A stretch of DNA of 38,489 nt from Bacteroidales bacterium (GCA_017617125.1 JAFZWY010000031.1:1-38489), one strand, 5' to 3'. Positions 16,817 to 24,925 are shown, counted from the stretch's first letter. Notes: generated by a model not told the origin, from the sequence alone. A program made the numbers and translations.

Positions 16817-17527
16817 ATGCAAGATATAGACCTTAAGAACGTAATGTTCATCGACATCGAGACCGTACCTATGTGCGCATCGTTCGACGAAATGCCCGAA
16901 GCCTTCAAGAAGCACTGGGACAAGAAATCAAAGAATTTCAGAGCCGAAACCGAGACAGCATCCGATGTTTACCAGCGTGCAGGAATCTATTCCGAATTCG
17001 GAAAGATTGTGTGTATATCGGTAGGCTTTGTCAATGGCGACAAGTTCCGCGTAAAGTCGTTTTATGGCGACGACGAGAAGGAAATACTTGCGGGCTTTGC
17101 CGATATGCTTGCAAAGTGGGATCCTTTTGGCAACAAGATGCTTTGCGGACACAACATCAAGGAGTTCGATGTACCTTACATTGCACGTCGTATGCTCGTA
17201 AACCGCATGTATAACTTGCCAAAGGCACTTGACCTATCGGGAAAGAAGCCGTGGGAAATCAAACATATTGATACGCTTGAACTATGGAAATTCGGTGACT
17301 ACAAGAATTTCACTTCTTTGGCTCTTATGGCCGACCTTTTCGATATCCCCACGCCCAAGGACGATATCGATGGCAGCGAAGTAGCAGGCGTATATTATGG
17401 CGAACACGATGTGGAGCGCATTGCAATATATTGCGAGAAGGATGTGCTATGTGTTGCCAACTTGATGCTCAGGTTGCAAGGTAAGGAAATATACAAGTAC
17501 GAGCAGATGGAGAGAGCAAACGGGTAA
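16817..17527 (+). CDS. Predicted DEDDy-type 3'-5' exonuclease (PolB-exonuclease-like)
   Basis: 236 aa. Exo I motif FIDIET (Asp13, Glu15), Exo II GHNIKEFD (Asp118) and Exo III YCEKD (Tyr205, Asp209) give a complete DEDDy active site like that of B-family DNA polymerase proofreading domains, here as a stand-alone protein. Family members degrade DNA or RNA 3' ends; the exact cellular role of the stand-alone Bacteroidetes form is not established. It is cytoplasmic, with no signal peptide. It lies 82 bases after udk, separated by a palindrome. Confidence 0.88.
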   Translation: MQDIDLKNVMFIDIETVPMCASFDEMPEAFKKHWDKKSKNFRAETETASDVYQRAGIYSEFGKIVCISVGFVNGDKFRVKSFYGDDEKEILAGFADMLAKWDPFGNKMLCGHNIKEFDVPYIARRMLVNRMYNLPKALDLSGKKPWEIKHIDTLELWKFGDYKNFTSLALMADLFDIPTPKDDIDGSEVAGVYYGEHDVERIAIYCEKDVLCVANLMLRLQGKEIYKYEQMERANG

Positions 17528-17544
17528 AGAAGGTTATAAAAACC

Positions 17545-17573
17545 TTGTACATTTAAAAATTTCATTAGTTTTG
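17545..17573 (+). promoter_or_regulatory. Promoter of the 229-aa outer-membrane protein gene
   Basis: TTG (17545-17547), 18 bp, TAGTTTTG (17566-17573): a good -33/-7 pair 20 bp before the ATG. A small inverted repeat AAGGTT (17530-17535) / AACCTT (17541-17546) abuts the -33 element. Confidence 0.7.
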
Positions 17574-17593
17574 CACCGCAAAATATATTAGAT

Positions 17594-18283
17594 ATGAAGA
17601 CTATTAGAACATTTTTACTAGTAATTGCATTATTTGTAGGATGCATTAATGCAAGCAATGCGCAATTCAGTACAGGCGAACGTGGTGGTAGCTTTACGCT
17701 TAACTTCATTGGATCGATGCCTGTTGGTAGTTTTTCCGAACCAAGCTCGTCCTTCTATTGGGCGACTTCCCCGTTGATTTTCGACAATGGAAATGCTTCG
17801 ATGGGTGCTGGTTTGGGATTTAAGGTTGATTATCGTTTCATTTTTGGTATGAGCGTGTATATCAGTGCCGATGCAATATGGAACCAGCTTAATTCGGATA
17901 TGCGTGCTTCATATGATAAAATAAAAAAGACAAAACCGAATTATGTAAACTTCCCGATAATGCTTGGCCTTGGTTACCAGTGCTTTTTCGGCAAAGTATT
18001 CGGTTTGTATGCCAATGCAGGCGCAGGACTTGGATTGTTGTATGTAACTCCCGAGGGTTGGTCAGATAATATGACAAACTTCAGAGTGTCGACAGCTTTC
18101 TCGTGGCAGGCTGGTGGTGGTATTATGCTAGGTGAGCATATAAGCATTGGTGCTCATTACAATTACCTTGGCAACCACACTATCGAACCTAAAGATCCGA
18201 CTATTTCGGTTCCAGGAAGTATGCTTCCCGCTCGCAAAATGAAAATGAGCGTTCTTGCTCTGAAACTTGGCGTAATATTTTAG
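17594..18283 (+). CDS. Small outer-membrane beta-barrel protein
   Basis: 229 aa. Signal peptide at residues 1-23 (SNAQ). The remainder alternates hydrophobic and polar residues with many Gly/aromatic pairs (GLGFKVDYRF, LGLGYQCFF, LYANAGAGLGLLYV, SIGAHYNYLG) and ends in LALKLGVIF, an outer-membrane barrel C-terminus. It probably has eight to ten strands, of the porin-like OmpW/Opacity superfamily style. Its own promoter lies just upstream and a strong terminator just downstream, so it is monocistronic. Function is unknown. Confidence 0.8.
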   Translation: MKTIRTFLLVIALFVGCINASNAQFSTGERGGSFTLNFIGSMPVGSFSEPSSSFYWATSPLIFDNGNASMGAGLGFKVDYRFIFGMSVYISADAIWNQLNSDMRASYDKIKKTKPNYVNFPIMLGLGYQCFFGKVFGLYANAGAGLGLLYVTPEGWSDNMTNFRVSTAFSWQAGGGIMLGEHISIGAHYNYLGNHTIEPKDPTISVPGSMLPARKMKMSVLALKLGVIF

Positions 18284-18304
18284 TCGCTGTATAAAAAAAT
18301 ATAT

Positions 18305-18331
18305 GGGCTGCACAAAGCAGCCCTTTTTTTT
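18305..18331 (+). terminator. Rho-independent terminator
   Basis: Perfect 7-bp stem GGGCTGC (18305-18311) / GCAGCCC (18317-18323), loop ACAAA, followed by eight Ts, 22 bases after the barrel gene stop. Confidence 0.92.
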
Positions 18332-18366
18332 GAGCAAAAACAAACTCACATTTCCCAAAATGTTAG

Positions 18367-18374
18367 TAACTTGC
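18367..18374 (+). promoter_or_regulatory. Possible variant -7 element (TAACTTGC)
   Basis: TAACTTGC lies 20 bp before the TTG start of the 1060-aa gene. The same octamer is at 36002-36009, ahead of the C25 peptidase gene. It resembles TAnnTTTG with one base missing. No -33 match was seen. Confidence 0.25.
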
Positions 18375-18394
18375 GAGCCAAAATATATTGACGT

Positions 18395-21300
18395 TTGAGT
18401 GCCATAAAAAAAATATTGTTGCTTCTGCTGACCTGCGTATTGTCAATGCAAGTTTTTTCGCAGTTCTACAACGGACACCAGATGAGGTTCGGTAAGAACC
18501 GTGTGCAGTTCGACGAATTCGAGTGGTACTATTATCGTTATCCGCAATTCGATACATATTTCTATGCCGGAGGCAGCGACATGGCCGAAATGGCTAGCAG
18601 TATTGCCACCGAGATGATTCCTCAGCTCGAAACATTCTTCGACCATAAGCTCGAAAAAAGAATGATTCTTGTGACCTTCCAGAATTTGTCAGACTTCAGG
18701 CAGAGCAACATAGGCCTCAATACCGATGCCGACGAATACAACATTGGTGGAACACTCAAGGTTGTCGACAACACTGCTTTCGTATATATGGAGATTGACC
18801 GTGAAAAGTTCCGTGAGCAGGTTGTTGCTGCAATATCAACCATCATCCTCAACGAAATAGTATACGGTTCTAACATAAAGAATAAAATCGCAAACAATGC
18901 ACTTATCGGTATGCCCGAATGGTATACAAGCGGATTGGTAGCATATGTATCGCGCGACTGGGATTCAGATTCCGACAACCTCAACAAGATTTATACGCTG
19001 TCGAAAAAGTACAGCAATATAAATCAGCTAGCAGGCGACGATGCAGAAATAGTAGGCTTTGCAATTTGGAACTATGTGGCAAAGATTTATGGGCCGCAGG
19101 TAATATCCAACATTGTATATCTCACACGAATCACAAAGAGTGTGGAAAATGCTTTCATGTATGTGTTGGGGGCAGGACTTAGGACACTTCAGGACAACTG
19201 GACCGAGTACTATAATACCCAGTACGAGGACTTCAATGCTACCGCCGAAAATCCGCAGGGTGACGATGTGCTGAAACGTTGTCGCAAAAATGTAACCTAT
19301 GCCCAGGCACAGTACAATTCGAATACCGACAAGATAGCATGGACAGAGAATAAGTTTGGCAAATATTGGATAAAGACTTACGATTTTGGAAGCGGTAAGC
19401 ATAAGACAATATTCCGTCGTGAACATAAGCTCGATCAGATTGTTGACAATACATATCCTGTCGTGCGTTGGCATCCGTCGGGCAAGATGCTTGGATTCAT
19501 GATAGAGAAGAAGGGCGAAATTTATTACACGACCTATCAGTTCGAAAGCAAGGAAATCAAGGAGATCCAGATGCCGTCGATGGAGAAAATAAATTCGTTC
19601 GACTATTCAAACGACGGGCAGAACCTTGTAATTGCCGGATTCAACAACGGACAGTCGGACATCTTCATATTCAATATAGCAGGCAATACAATCGAGAATA
19701 TAACTAACGATGAGGCCGACGACTACGATCCTCTGTATGTCAACAAGTCGAAACAGATTGTATTTGCTTCGAAAAGGGATGAGGAAAGGCTAGGATCTAA
19801 AAAGGATAATTCCATTGCAACACAGTATTTTACCGATATATATGCTTATGATGTCGCAACAAAATCGATAAGCAGGGTAACCGAAACTTCCGATGCCTCT
19901 GAAACTATGCCGTTCAAGTTGGGTGAGGATTATTTTTTCCTGTCGGACAAGAACGGAATAAAGAACCTATATACAACCAAGCTCGATTCGGCAATAAGTT
20001 TCATTGATACCACAACGCATTATTCGTACACTTATACAACAGCACAACTTTCTAATTATAAATATAGTATACAGAACGTAGGATACGACAAGTTTTCAGA
20101 CAACATGGGGCTAAGTTATCGCGACGAAAAGAGTTCTCGCATAATTAAGAAAGGTAAGTCTAATGATTATACTGCTGAGGTGGCTCCAACTCTGAACAGG
20201 AAACTTTTTGAGGCAACAGAAAAGAAAAAAGCAGACGAGTTGAATTATGAAGTTCCAGTGGATAATGTTGTCGCCAATACAAACGAAGTCAATATAAACG
20301 ACTACTCATTCGATCCTGAAGTGGTAGAAAAGGTGAATAAGAAAAAGACTGAACCAAAGGAAGTAAAGTCGGTGCGGACATCGAAGTACCATACAACTTT
20401 CTACACTAACTACCTTATGACGCAGGTAGATTTCAGTTACTTGTTCAACTCGTACCAGAAATATACGGGAAGTGCTTTCTATTTCAACCCGGGGCTGAAT
20501 CTAGTGTTCAAGGTCGGTACTTCCGATTTGCTTGAAGACTACCGCATAAGTGCAGGTGTTAGGTTCGACGTCGGTTTGGACGGAAACGAATACATACTTA
20601 CCTTCGAGAATCTCAAGCATAGATTGAATAGGCAGTTGGTGCTTCATAGGCAGGTAGTTTCCGATTTGGACAACAACTACACAAAGACGTTTACCCATGA
20701 GGCTTTCTACATTCTACGATATCCTTTTTCACAGGTCGATGCTATGCAATTCTCCTTCAATGTCCGTCAGAATCAAGATGTATACTTGTCGACCGACGCA
20801 ATAAACTTGGAAAAGAAAAATAGTTATGACTATTGGGGAAGCATAAAGGCTGAATACATTTTTGACAACAGCAAGGAGTTGGCAACCAACATATTATCTG
20901 GTATAAGGTTTAAGGTATTTGCCGAGGCTTTCATGCAGTTCGACAAGAAAAAGACCGATATGGAGGTTGTTGGTGCCGATTTCCGTTATTATCAGCCGAT
21001 ACATCGATCACTGATTTTTGCATTCAGGGCAGCTACAAGTGCATCGTTCGGACATGCCAAACTTATATATTACCTCGGTGGCATCGACAACTGGATGAAT
21101 GTTGTTCCGCGACAGAGCATGTTCAACACAAATATCAAGATTGATCCACAAATCAATTATGTTTATCAGGCAGTTGCGACAAACTTGCGAGGTTTCAGCC
21201 AGAATATCCGCAATGGAACCAATTTCGCTGTAACAAATTTTGAATTGCGGTTCCCTGTCATTTCGTATTTCAGTCGGAAGCCTATAAACAACGAGTTTGT

Positions 21301-21577
21301 AAAGAATTTCCAGATTGTTGGCTTCTTCGATGCCGGCATGGCGTGGAGCGGCTTGAATCCGTATGGTGGTAACAATGCCTACGAAAACGATTACCACGAG
21401 CAATATCCAGTCACTGTGATAATCAACAACAGGAACAATCCGCTAGTGGCTGGTTATGGAGTAGGGGTGAGGAGCAAGTTGTTCGGCTATTTTGTTCGTG
21501 CCGACTGGGCGTGGGGTATCAGCAACGGTGAGTTGCAGAAGATGATGTTCTACCTGTCGCTAAGCCTCGATTTCTAG
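18395..21577 (+). CDS. Peptidase-MA-like (degenerate) + TolB-like beta-propeller + outer-membrane barrel protein
   Basis: 1060 aa. The start is TTG: an in-frame stop (18389-18391) lies just upstream, and the next ATG would cut away the signal peptide (residues 1-22, VFSQ). Residues ~23-280 resemble the gluzincin peptidase-MA fold. MPEWYTSGLVAYVS matches the usual lPxWlsEGlAey segment, but the HExxH position reads LNEIV, so it is probably inactive. Residues ~300-560 contain TolB/PD40-like propeller repeats (RWHPSGKMLGFM, DYSNDGQNLVIA, DYDPLYVNKSKQIVFAS). After a charged linker (~610-690), the rest is a long beta-barrel ending YLSLSLDF, similar in style to BamA/Omp85 barrels. Similar ~1000-aa proteins are familiar in Bacteroidetes (recalled); their function is unknown to me. 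It is monocistronic. Confidence 0.78.
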   Translation: MSAIKKILLLLLTCVLSMQVFSQFYNGHQMRFGKNRVQFDEFEWYYYRYPQFDTYFYAGGSDMAEMASSIATEMIPQLETFFDHKLEKRMILVTFQNLSDFRQSNIGLNTDADEYNIGGTLKVVDNTAFVYMEIDREKFREQVVAAISTIILNEIVYGSNIKNKIANNALIGMPEWYTSGLVAYVSRDWDSDSDNLNKIYTLSKKYSNINQLAGDDAEIVGFAIWNYVAKIYGPQVISNIVYLTRITKSVENAFMYVLGAGLRTLQDNWTEYYNTQYEDFNATAENPQGDDVLKRCRKNVTYAQAQYNSNTDKIAWTENKFGKYWIKTYDFGSGKHKTIFRREHKLDQIVDNTYPVVRWHPSGKMLGFMIEKKGEIYYTTYQFESKEIKEIQMPSMEKINSFDYSNDGQNLVIAGFNNGQSDIFIFNIAGNTIENITNDEADDYDPLYVNKSKQIVFASKRDEERLGSKKDNSIATQYFTDIYAYDVATKSISRVTETSDASETMPFKLGEDYFFLSDKNGIKNLYTTKLDSAISFIDTTTHYSYTYTTAQLSNYKYSIQNVGYDKFSDNMGLSYRDEKSSRIIKKGKSNDYTAEVAPTLNRKLFEATEKKKADELNYEVPVDNVVANTNEVNINDYSFDPEVVEKVNKKKTEPKEVKSVRTSKYHTTFYTNYLMTQVDFSYLFNSYQKYTGSAFYFNPGLNLVFKVGTSDLLEDYRISAGVRFDVGLDGNEYILTFENLKHRLNRQLVLHRQVVSDLDNNYTKTFTHEAFYILRYPFSQVDAMQFSFNVRQNQDVYLSTDAINLEKKNSYDYWGSIKAEYIFDNSKELATNILSGIRFKVFAEAFMQFDKKKTDMEVVGADFRYYQPIHRSLIFAFRAATSASFGHAKLIYYLGGIDNWMNVVPRQSMFNTNIKIDPQINYVYQAVATNLRGFSQNIRNGTNFAVTNFELRFPVISYFSRKPINNEFVKNFQIVGFFDAGMAWSGLNPYGGNNAYENDYHEQYPVTVIINNRNNPLVAGYGVGVRSKLFGYFVRADWAWGISNGELQKMMFYLSLSLDF

Positions 21578-21580
21578 GAT

Positions 21581-21715
21581 GTTTCAATGGCTATCGCCGT
21601 TTCTTGTTTCACGTTTCAGGTTTCTTGGGCTAAAGCCCGTTTCAATGTTTCTGGTTTTAGGTTCAATTGTTATGGTTATAGCAACTAGAAACTCAGAAAC
21701 TTGAAACCTAGAAAC
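21581..21715. repeat. GTTTC heptameric repeat with inverted GAAAC arm
   Basis: GTTTC occurs at 21599, 21606, 21613 and 21620, an exact 7-base period, with further copies at 21581, 21639 and 21647. The inverted form GAAAC follows at 21688, 21696, 21703 and 21711. The two arms can pair into a long imperfect hairpin, and a short hairpin GGGC-TAAA-GCCC (21627-21638) lies between them. The region separates two convergent genes, and its last copies run into the 3' end of the 86-aa gene. Confidence 0.7.
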
Positions 21716-21968
21716 CTTCCTTTATCCACCCTTCTATTTCTGCAATCTGCCGTGTAAGTTCCTCAATTTTATCCTCTATGACATCTGGTGCCCACTTGGT
21801 GGTGCAGAAGCCGTTGCCACGCGAGATGTACATTTCATCTTCCAGGTCTGTGCTTATTTCCTCATAGTTTTCAAGCAGTTGCTTTTTCTTTGCCAACAGT
21901 TCCTTCAGGTCGTTGATGTCGGCTTCGAATGGAAGCGTTTCGTTGTATAGATGGTAATGCTTTTTCAT
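21708..21968 (-). CDS. Small coiled-coil protein of unknown function
   Basis: 86 aa with no signal peptide or membrane segment. Residues ~18-48 and ~66-84 are charged helices with heptad-like Leu/Ile spacing (LKELLAKKKQLLENYEEI; IEELTRQIAEIEGWI), so a helical hairpin is likely. Between them is a distinctive stretch MYISRGNGFCTTKWAPDVIED. I do not recognise the family, but the composition looks genuinely coding and soluble. The last two codons and the stop (GGTTTC TAG, 21708-21716) lie within the GTTTC repeat, so the present C-terminus may have been set by the repeat. Confidence 0.6.
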   Translation of the reverse strand: MKKHYHLYNETLPFEADINDLKELLAKKKQLLENYEEISTDLEDEMYISRGNGFCTTKWAPDVIEDKIEELTRQIAEIEGWIKEGF

Positions 21969-21988
21969 TGTGAATATTGTTTTTACTC

Positions 21989-22170
21989 GTCATTCCGCAA
22001 AGCAGAACGAACCGACTAAGGCACGTGTCGTGTGAGTTCGCTTGTGCGGAATCTCCTTTGTGTACTAATTGGAGATTACTCACTCCGTTTCGTGAAGGAG
22101 ATTCCGCATAGTTGAACAATATTACGCTCTCCGTTCCGTATCGCGTTATTGTTCTAACTTGCGGAATGAC
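21989..22170. repeat. Tandem two-hairpin repeat element with four ATTCCGCA boxes
   Basis: ATTCCGCA boxes alternate in orientation: 21992-21999 (direct), 22045-22052 (inverted), 22101-22108 (direct), 22160-22167 (inverted). They give two adjacent hairpins of ~61 and ~67 bases. The outer arms GTCATTCCGCAA (21989-22000) and TTGCGGAATGAC (22159-22170) are perfect 12-bp inverted repeats, and so are TGCGGAATCTCC (22045-22056) and GGAGATTCCGCA (22097-22108). The second hairpin also pairs GAACAATA (22114-22121) with TATTGTTC (22147-22154). It looks like a non-coding BIME/MITE-type element between deoC and the 86-aa gene. Confidence 0.75.
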
Positions 22171-22188
22171 CGTTTAGTAAATTCTTTT

Positions 22189-23067
22189 TTAGAAGTACTT
22201 TATCTCTTTTTTCTTGCCATCGAACTTGCTGATGTCGGTAAGTAGGGCATTTGCAAGGCGCGATGCACCAAGACGGAAGAAGTCGTTGTTGAGCCATTCT
22301 TCGCCGAGAACATCCTTCACGATGGTGTAGTAGAGCAGTGCATCGTCGGTAGCCGACATTCCGCCTGCTGGCTTTATGCCTACCATCTCGCCAGTCTGCT
22401 TGTAGTAGTCGCGTATTGCACAGCACATTACATATACGGCTTCGGGAGTTGCCGAAACTGCAGTTTTTCCGGTAGATGTCTTGATGAAGTCGGCACCCGA
22501 TTCCATTGCCAAGATGCTTGCGATGTATATGTTGTCGGGAGTCTTAAGTTCGCCGGTTTCGAGGATGACCTTCAGCAGAGCATCTCCGATTGCGTGACGG
22601 ATAGTGAGTATTTCGTCCGAAACGGTCTGGTAGTCCTCTTCGAGGAACTTGCCAACCGAAATAACGATGTCTATTTCGTCGGCTCCCTTTTCTACTGCCA
22701 TTTCACACTCTACGGTTTTCACCGAGAGGAATGATTGCGAAGCTGGGAAGCAGGCTCCAACTGCAGCGATATCAACATCTTCGAGTTCGAGGCAGTCGAG
22801 GACTGTCGGAACAAGGGCCGGGTAAACGCAGATTGCAGCTACATTCTTGTATTTTGGGAAGTGCTTTTTGAAGTCGTTGACTTTTTCGGTCATTTCGGCA
22901 ATCTTGCTTTCGGTGTCGCTACCGTTGAGGCTTGTAAGGTCAACGCAGTTGAGCAGTTGAATAAGGTTTTCCTTGGTCTTGAGGTTCTGCATTTCCTTCT
23001 TGTATTGCTTCACTTTTGCGGCGATTTCCTTTTCCGATGGTGCGCCGGGGTAATTTCTGTCTTTCAT
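22189..23067 (-). CDS. deoC: Deoxyribose-phosphate aldolase
   Basis: 292 aa from the ATG at 23067. That ATG lies one base after the upstream stop; a longer in-frame start at 23091 would overlap the previous gene and add residues not needed by the family. DeoC cleaves 2-deoxyribose 5-phosphate to glyceraldehyde 3-phosphate and acetaldehyde in deoxynucleoside catabolism, in the cytoplasm. FIKTSTGK holds the Schiff-base lysine (Lys196), GIKPAGG the second active-site lysine (Lys232), and GADEIDIV and LKVILETG complete the class I barrel. The length fits the longer Bacteroidetes form. It is in an operon with, and translationally coupled to, the MazG-like gene. Confidence 0.93.
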   Translation of the reverse strand: MKDRNYPGAPSEKEIAAKVKQYKKEMQNLKTKENLIQLLNCVDLTSLNGSDTESKIAEMTEKVNDFKKHFPKYKNVAAICVYPALVPTVLDCLELEDVDIAAVGACFPASQSFLSVKTVECEMAVEKGADEIDIVISVGKFLEEDYQTVSDEILTIRHAIGDALLKVILETGELKTPDNIYIASILAMESGADFIKTSTGKTAVSATPEAVYVMCCAIRDYYKQTGEMVGIKPAGGMSATDDALLYYTIVKDVLGEEWLNNDFFRLGASRLANALLTDISKFDGKKKEIKYF

Positions 23068-23068
23068 C

Positions 23069-23392
23069 TTATTTAAGTTTTTGGTTATCAATATGTCTTG
23101 TTTTATCTCTATTGGTTTTCTTCTCGAAGTTGGCTTTCATTGCGGCCTCGAGGTCGATTCCTGTCTGGTTTGCTATGCAGGTAAGTACCCACAAAACGTC
23201 GGCAATTTCGTCGTCGAGATTTAGGTTGTCGGTAGGCTTTGCCGACTGTTCACCGTACTTGCGTGCTATCACGCGTGCCATCTCGCCGACTTCCTCCGTC
23301 AGCACAATCATATTTGTCTTCACATCGAAGTAGCGTACTCCGTAGGTGTGAATCCAGTCGTCAACTGTATGTTGGAGTTCTGTTAGGGTCAT
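23069..23392 (-). CDS. MazG-like nucleotide pyrophosphohydrolase
   Basis: 107 aa from the ATG at 23392. The frame extends to a GTG at 23419, but a -7 promoter element (23422-23429) would put the transcript start inside that extension, so the ATG is preferred. All-alpha NTP pyrophosphatase fold: EEVGE (Glu33, Glu34, Glu37) and EIADV (Glu62, Asp65) are the Mg-binding EExxE...ExxD residues of the MazG/dUTPase superfamily. It presumably hydrolyses (d)NTPs to monophosphates as a housecleaning enzyme; the substrate is not predictable. The gene is first in an operon with deoC, whose ATG follows its TAA stop by one base. Confidence 0.85.
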   Translation of the reverse strand: MTLTELQHTVDDWIHTYGVRYFDVKTNMIVLTEEVGEMARVIARKYGEQSAKPTDNLNLDDEIADVLWVLTCIANQTGIDLEAAMKANFEKKTNRDKTRHIDNQKLK

Positions 23393-23421
23393 TTCTTTTG
23401 CATTAGAAATATTCAACACTG

Positions 23422-23429
23422 CAAAAATA
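23422..23429 (-). promoter_or_regulatory. -7 element for the MazG-like/deoC operon
   Basis: On the minus strand TATTTTTG matches TAnnTTTG, 29 bp before the ATG at 23392. A TTTG (23445-23448) lies only 15 bp upstream, shorter than usual. Confidence 0.5.
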
Positions 23430-23459
23430 AGATAATTTTGGAATCAAAGAGATATTGGA

Positions 23460-24866
23460 TTATTCTTCCGTGCTAAAATTAATTTCAAGGCTTTTGCCTG
23501 CATTGTGGCCGTCCTTGGTGGTGAAGGCTGCTCCATAAACCATAAATCCGTAGCGATGTGACGGCTCCAGGAAGAAATCTATCTTCAGTGTCTTGTCGTC
23601 CGACCAGTTGTAGCCTTTTAAAGTTGGGAAATCGGCCCCCGAAGAACTAAAATGCAAGGCAATGACATTATTCATCGGCTTGGAAAACTTGATTACAACT
23701 GTAAAATTGCCAGAAGGAACATTCGTTGCACCATCCATGATGTTTACCTTGTAGGTGGCATTTAGTTTGGCCTGTTTTTGCTGTTGCTTTTTGTATTGCT
23801 TTAGATCGAAGTCGTTCACGGCTTTCGCCAAGCTGGGCATAAAGTCGGACATAGTTGCATAACTATCGCGTTGCTGCTCGTATTGTTTTAGAGCATCACA
23901 TAAGGTCTGGGTAAGGATGAAACCGTTTTTGTCCTCATTCTTAATAAGTTCAGATTCGTTGACCTGCGGATAGTGCGTCTTCATATAGCGGATGACGGAG
24001 GCACGGACAAAAGTTTCGTGCATCATTATCAGTGCCGTGGTGTAGGCTGTCTTCTTCAGTTGATCTTTCTTTTCCAGGAATACCTTTTCTGCGAATTTGT
24101 CCATCAGCGACCAGTACTGCTCGTTCAGGCGGTTGCAGAAGTGGTGGCAAAACTCGTGGATGACTATGGGCAATACCAAATTTGCATCGAAAACAAAATT
24201 TCCTTTGTCATCTACCTGACAGCTTCCGATGATTGGACTCAGCACTATGCTGCTGTCCTTCGCCTGGTAGCTGCATCCGTAGTTTTGCGGACCAATCAGC
24301 AGACTTAGTACAATGCCAAACTGGCTGTCGCTTTGAGAGCCAAAGTATTTGTTGAACCAGTCGTAGTCCACCTTCTGGTTTATGTCGTTGAAAGTCTTTT
24401 CAACTTGTGCGTACACAGTTTTCTGTTGCAAGAACCAGTCGTGGAAGTGGGTTTCGTGGTAAAAATTGTTCAACGGCTCCAAAAACTCCTTCTTCTGCTG
24501 GTCTGACCAACGCTTGAAAGAGTCGTCGCTACCTTCCAGAAAGTTGTTGTCAAGGGCAATATTGCCATTGTTGTCGACTGTAAGATGCAAACCGTAAGAA
24601 GCAACCGCATCGTATGATATTCCCAGCTCCCGATATTGGCTGGCTAACTTTACCGCCTGATGCTCCTTGAACTGGGCGAAAGTGGAATCGACATTGTGTG
24701 AGAATTGTGGAACCATGCACATATTGTATTCGCGTGAGCCTGAAAGTCGCCATACCATGGCAGTCAGGTCAACGCATTCGTCAAAATGCACCGATACCGG
24801 ATTCTGTGCGAACGATGTGAGTGTGCAGAAAATAGCACCCAAAAGGACAATTAAACGTGTTTTCAT
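23460..24866 (-). CDS. Secreted DUF4932-type zinc metalloprotease with C-terminal SbsA-like Ig domain
   Basis: 468 aa. Signal peptide at residues 1-20 (SFAQ). The central domain carries the zinc motif HEFCH (His237, Glu238, His241) and a downstream HETFVRAS helix (Glu284) that is a plausible third ligand. This arrangement matches the DUF4932 family of Bacteroidetes secreted metallopeptidases. A basic linker rich in Lys/Gln (~355-370) leads to an SbsA/Big_5-type Ig domain (~375-468; DGATNVPSGNFTVVIKFSKPM, KTLKIDF). There is no sorting domain or lipobox, so it is probably periplasmic or released. Substrate unknown. It is transcribed alone; no good promoter match was seen. Confidence 0.78.
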   Translation of the reverse strand: MKTRLIVLLGAIFCTLTSFAQNPVSVHFDECVDLTAMVWRLSGSREYNMCMVPQFSHNVDSTFAQFKEHQAVKLASQYRELGISYDAVASYGLHLTVDNNGNIALDNNFLEGSDDSFKRWSDQQKKEFLEPLNNFYHETHFHDWFLQQKTVYAQVEKTFNDINQKVDYDWFNKYFGSQSDSQFGIVLSLLIGPQNYGCSYQAKDSSIVLSPIIGSCQVDDKGNFVFDANLVLPIVIHEFCHHFCNRLNEQYWSLMDKFAEKVFLEKKDQLKKTAYTTALIMMHETFVRASVIRYMKTHYPQVNESELIKNEDKNGFILTQTLCDALKQYEQQRDSYATMSDFMPSLAKAVNDFDLKQYKKQQQKQAKLNATYKVNIMDGATNVPSGNFTVVIKFSKPMNNVIALHFSSSGADFPTLKGYNWSDDKTLKIDFFLEPSHRYGFMVYGAAFTTKDGHNAGKSLEINFSTEE

Positions 24867-24925
24867 TGTTACAAAATCAAATTATCAACCTTTAGCTCAA
24901 CGTGTTAAATCTTTAAATTTTTAAA

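Noticed and set aside
21581..21715. CRISPR array
   Set aside because: The repeated unit is only 5-7 bases, with no spacers of uniform length and no cas genes in the window.
21871..22119. 82-aa minus-strand frame upstream of the 86-aa gene
   Set aside because: It is made from the two-hairpin repeat element and overlaps the 86-aa gene in another frame; the composition is not protein-like.
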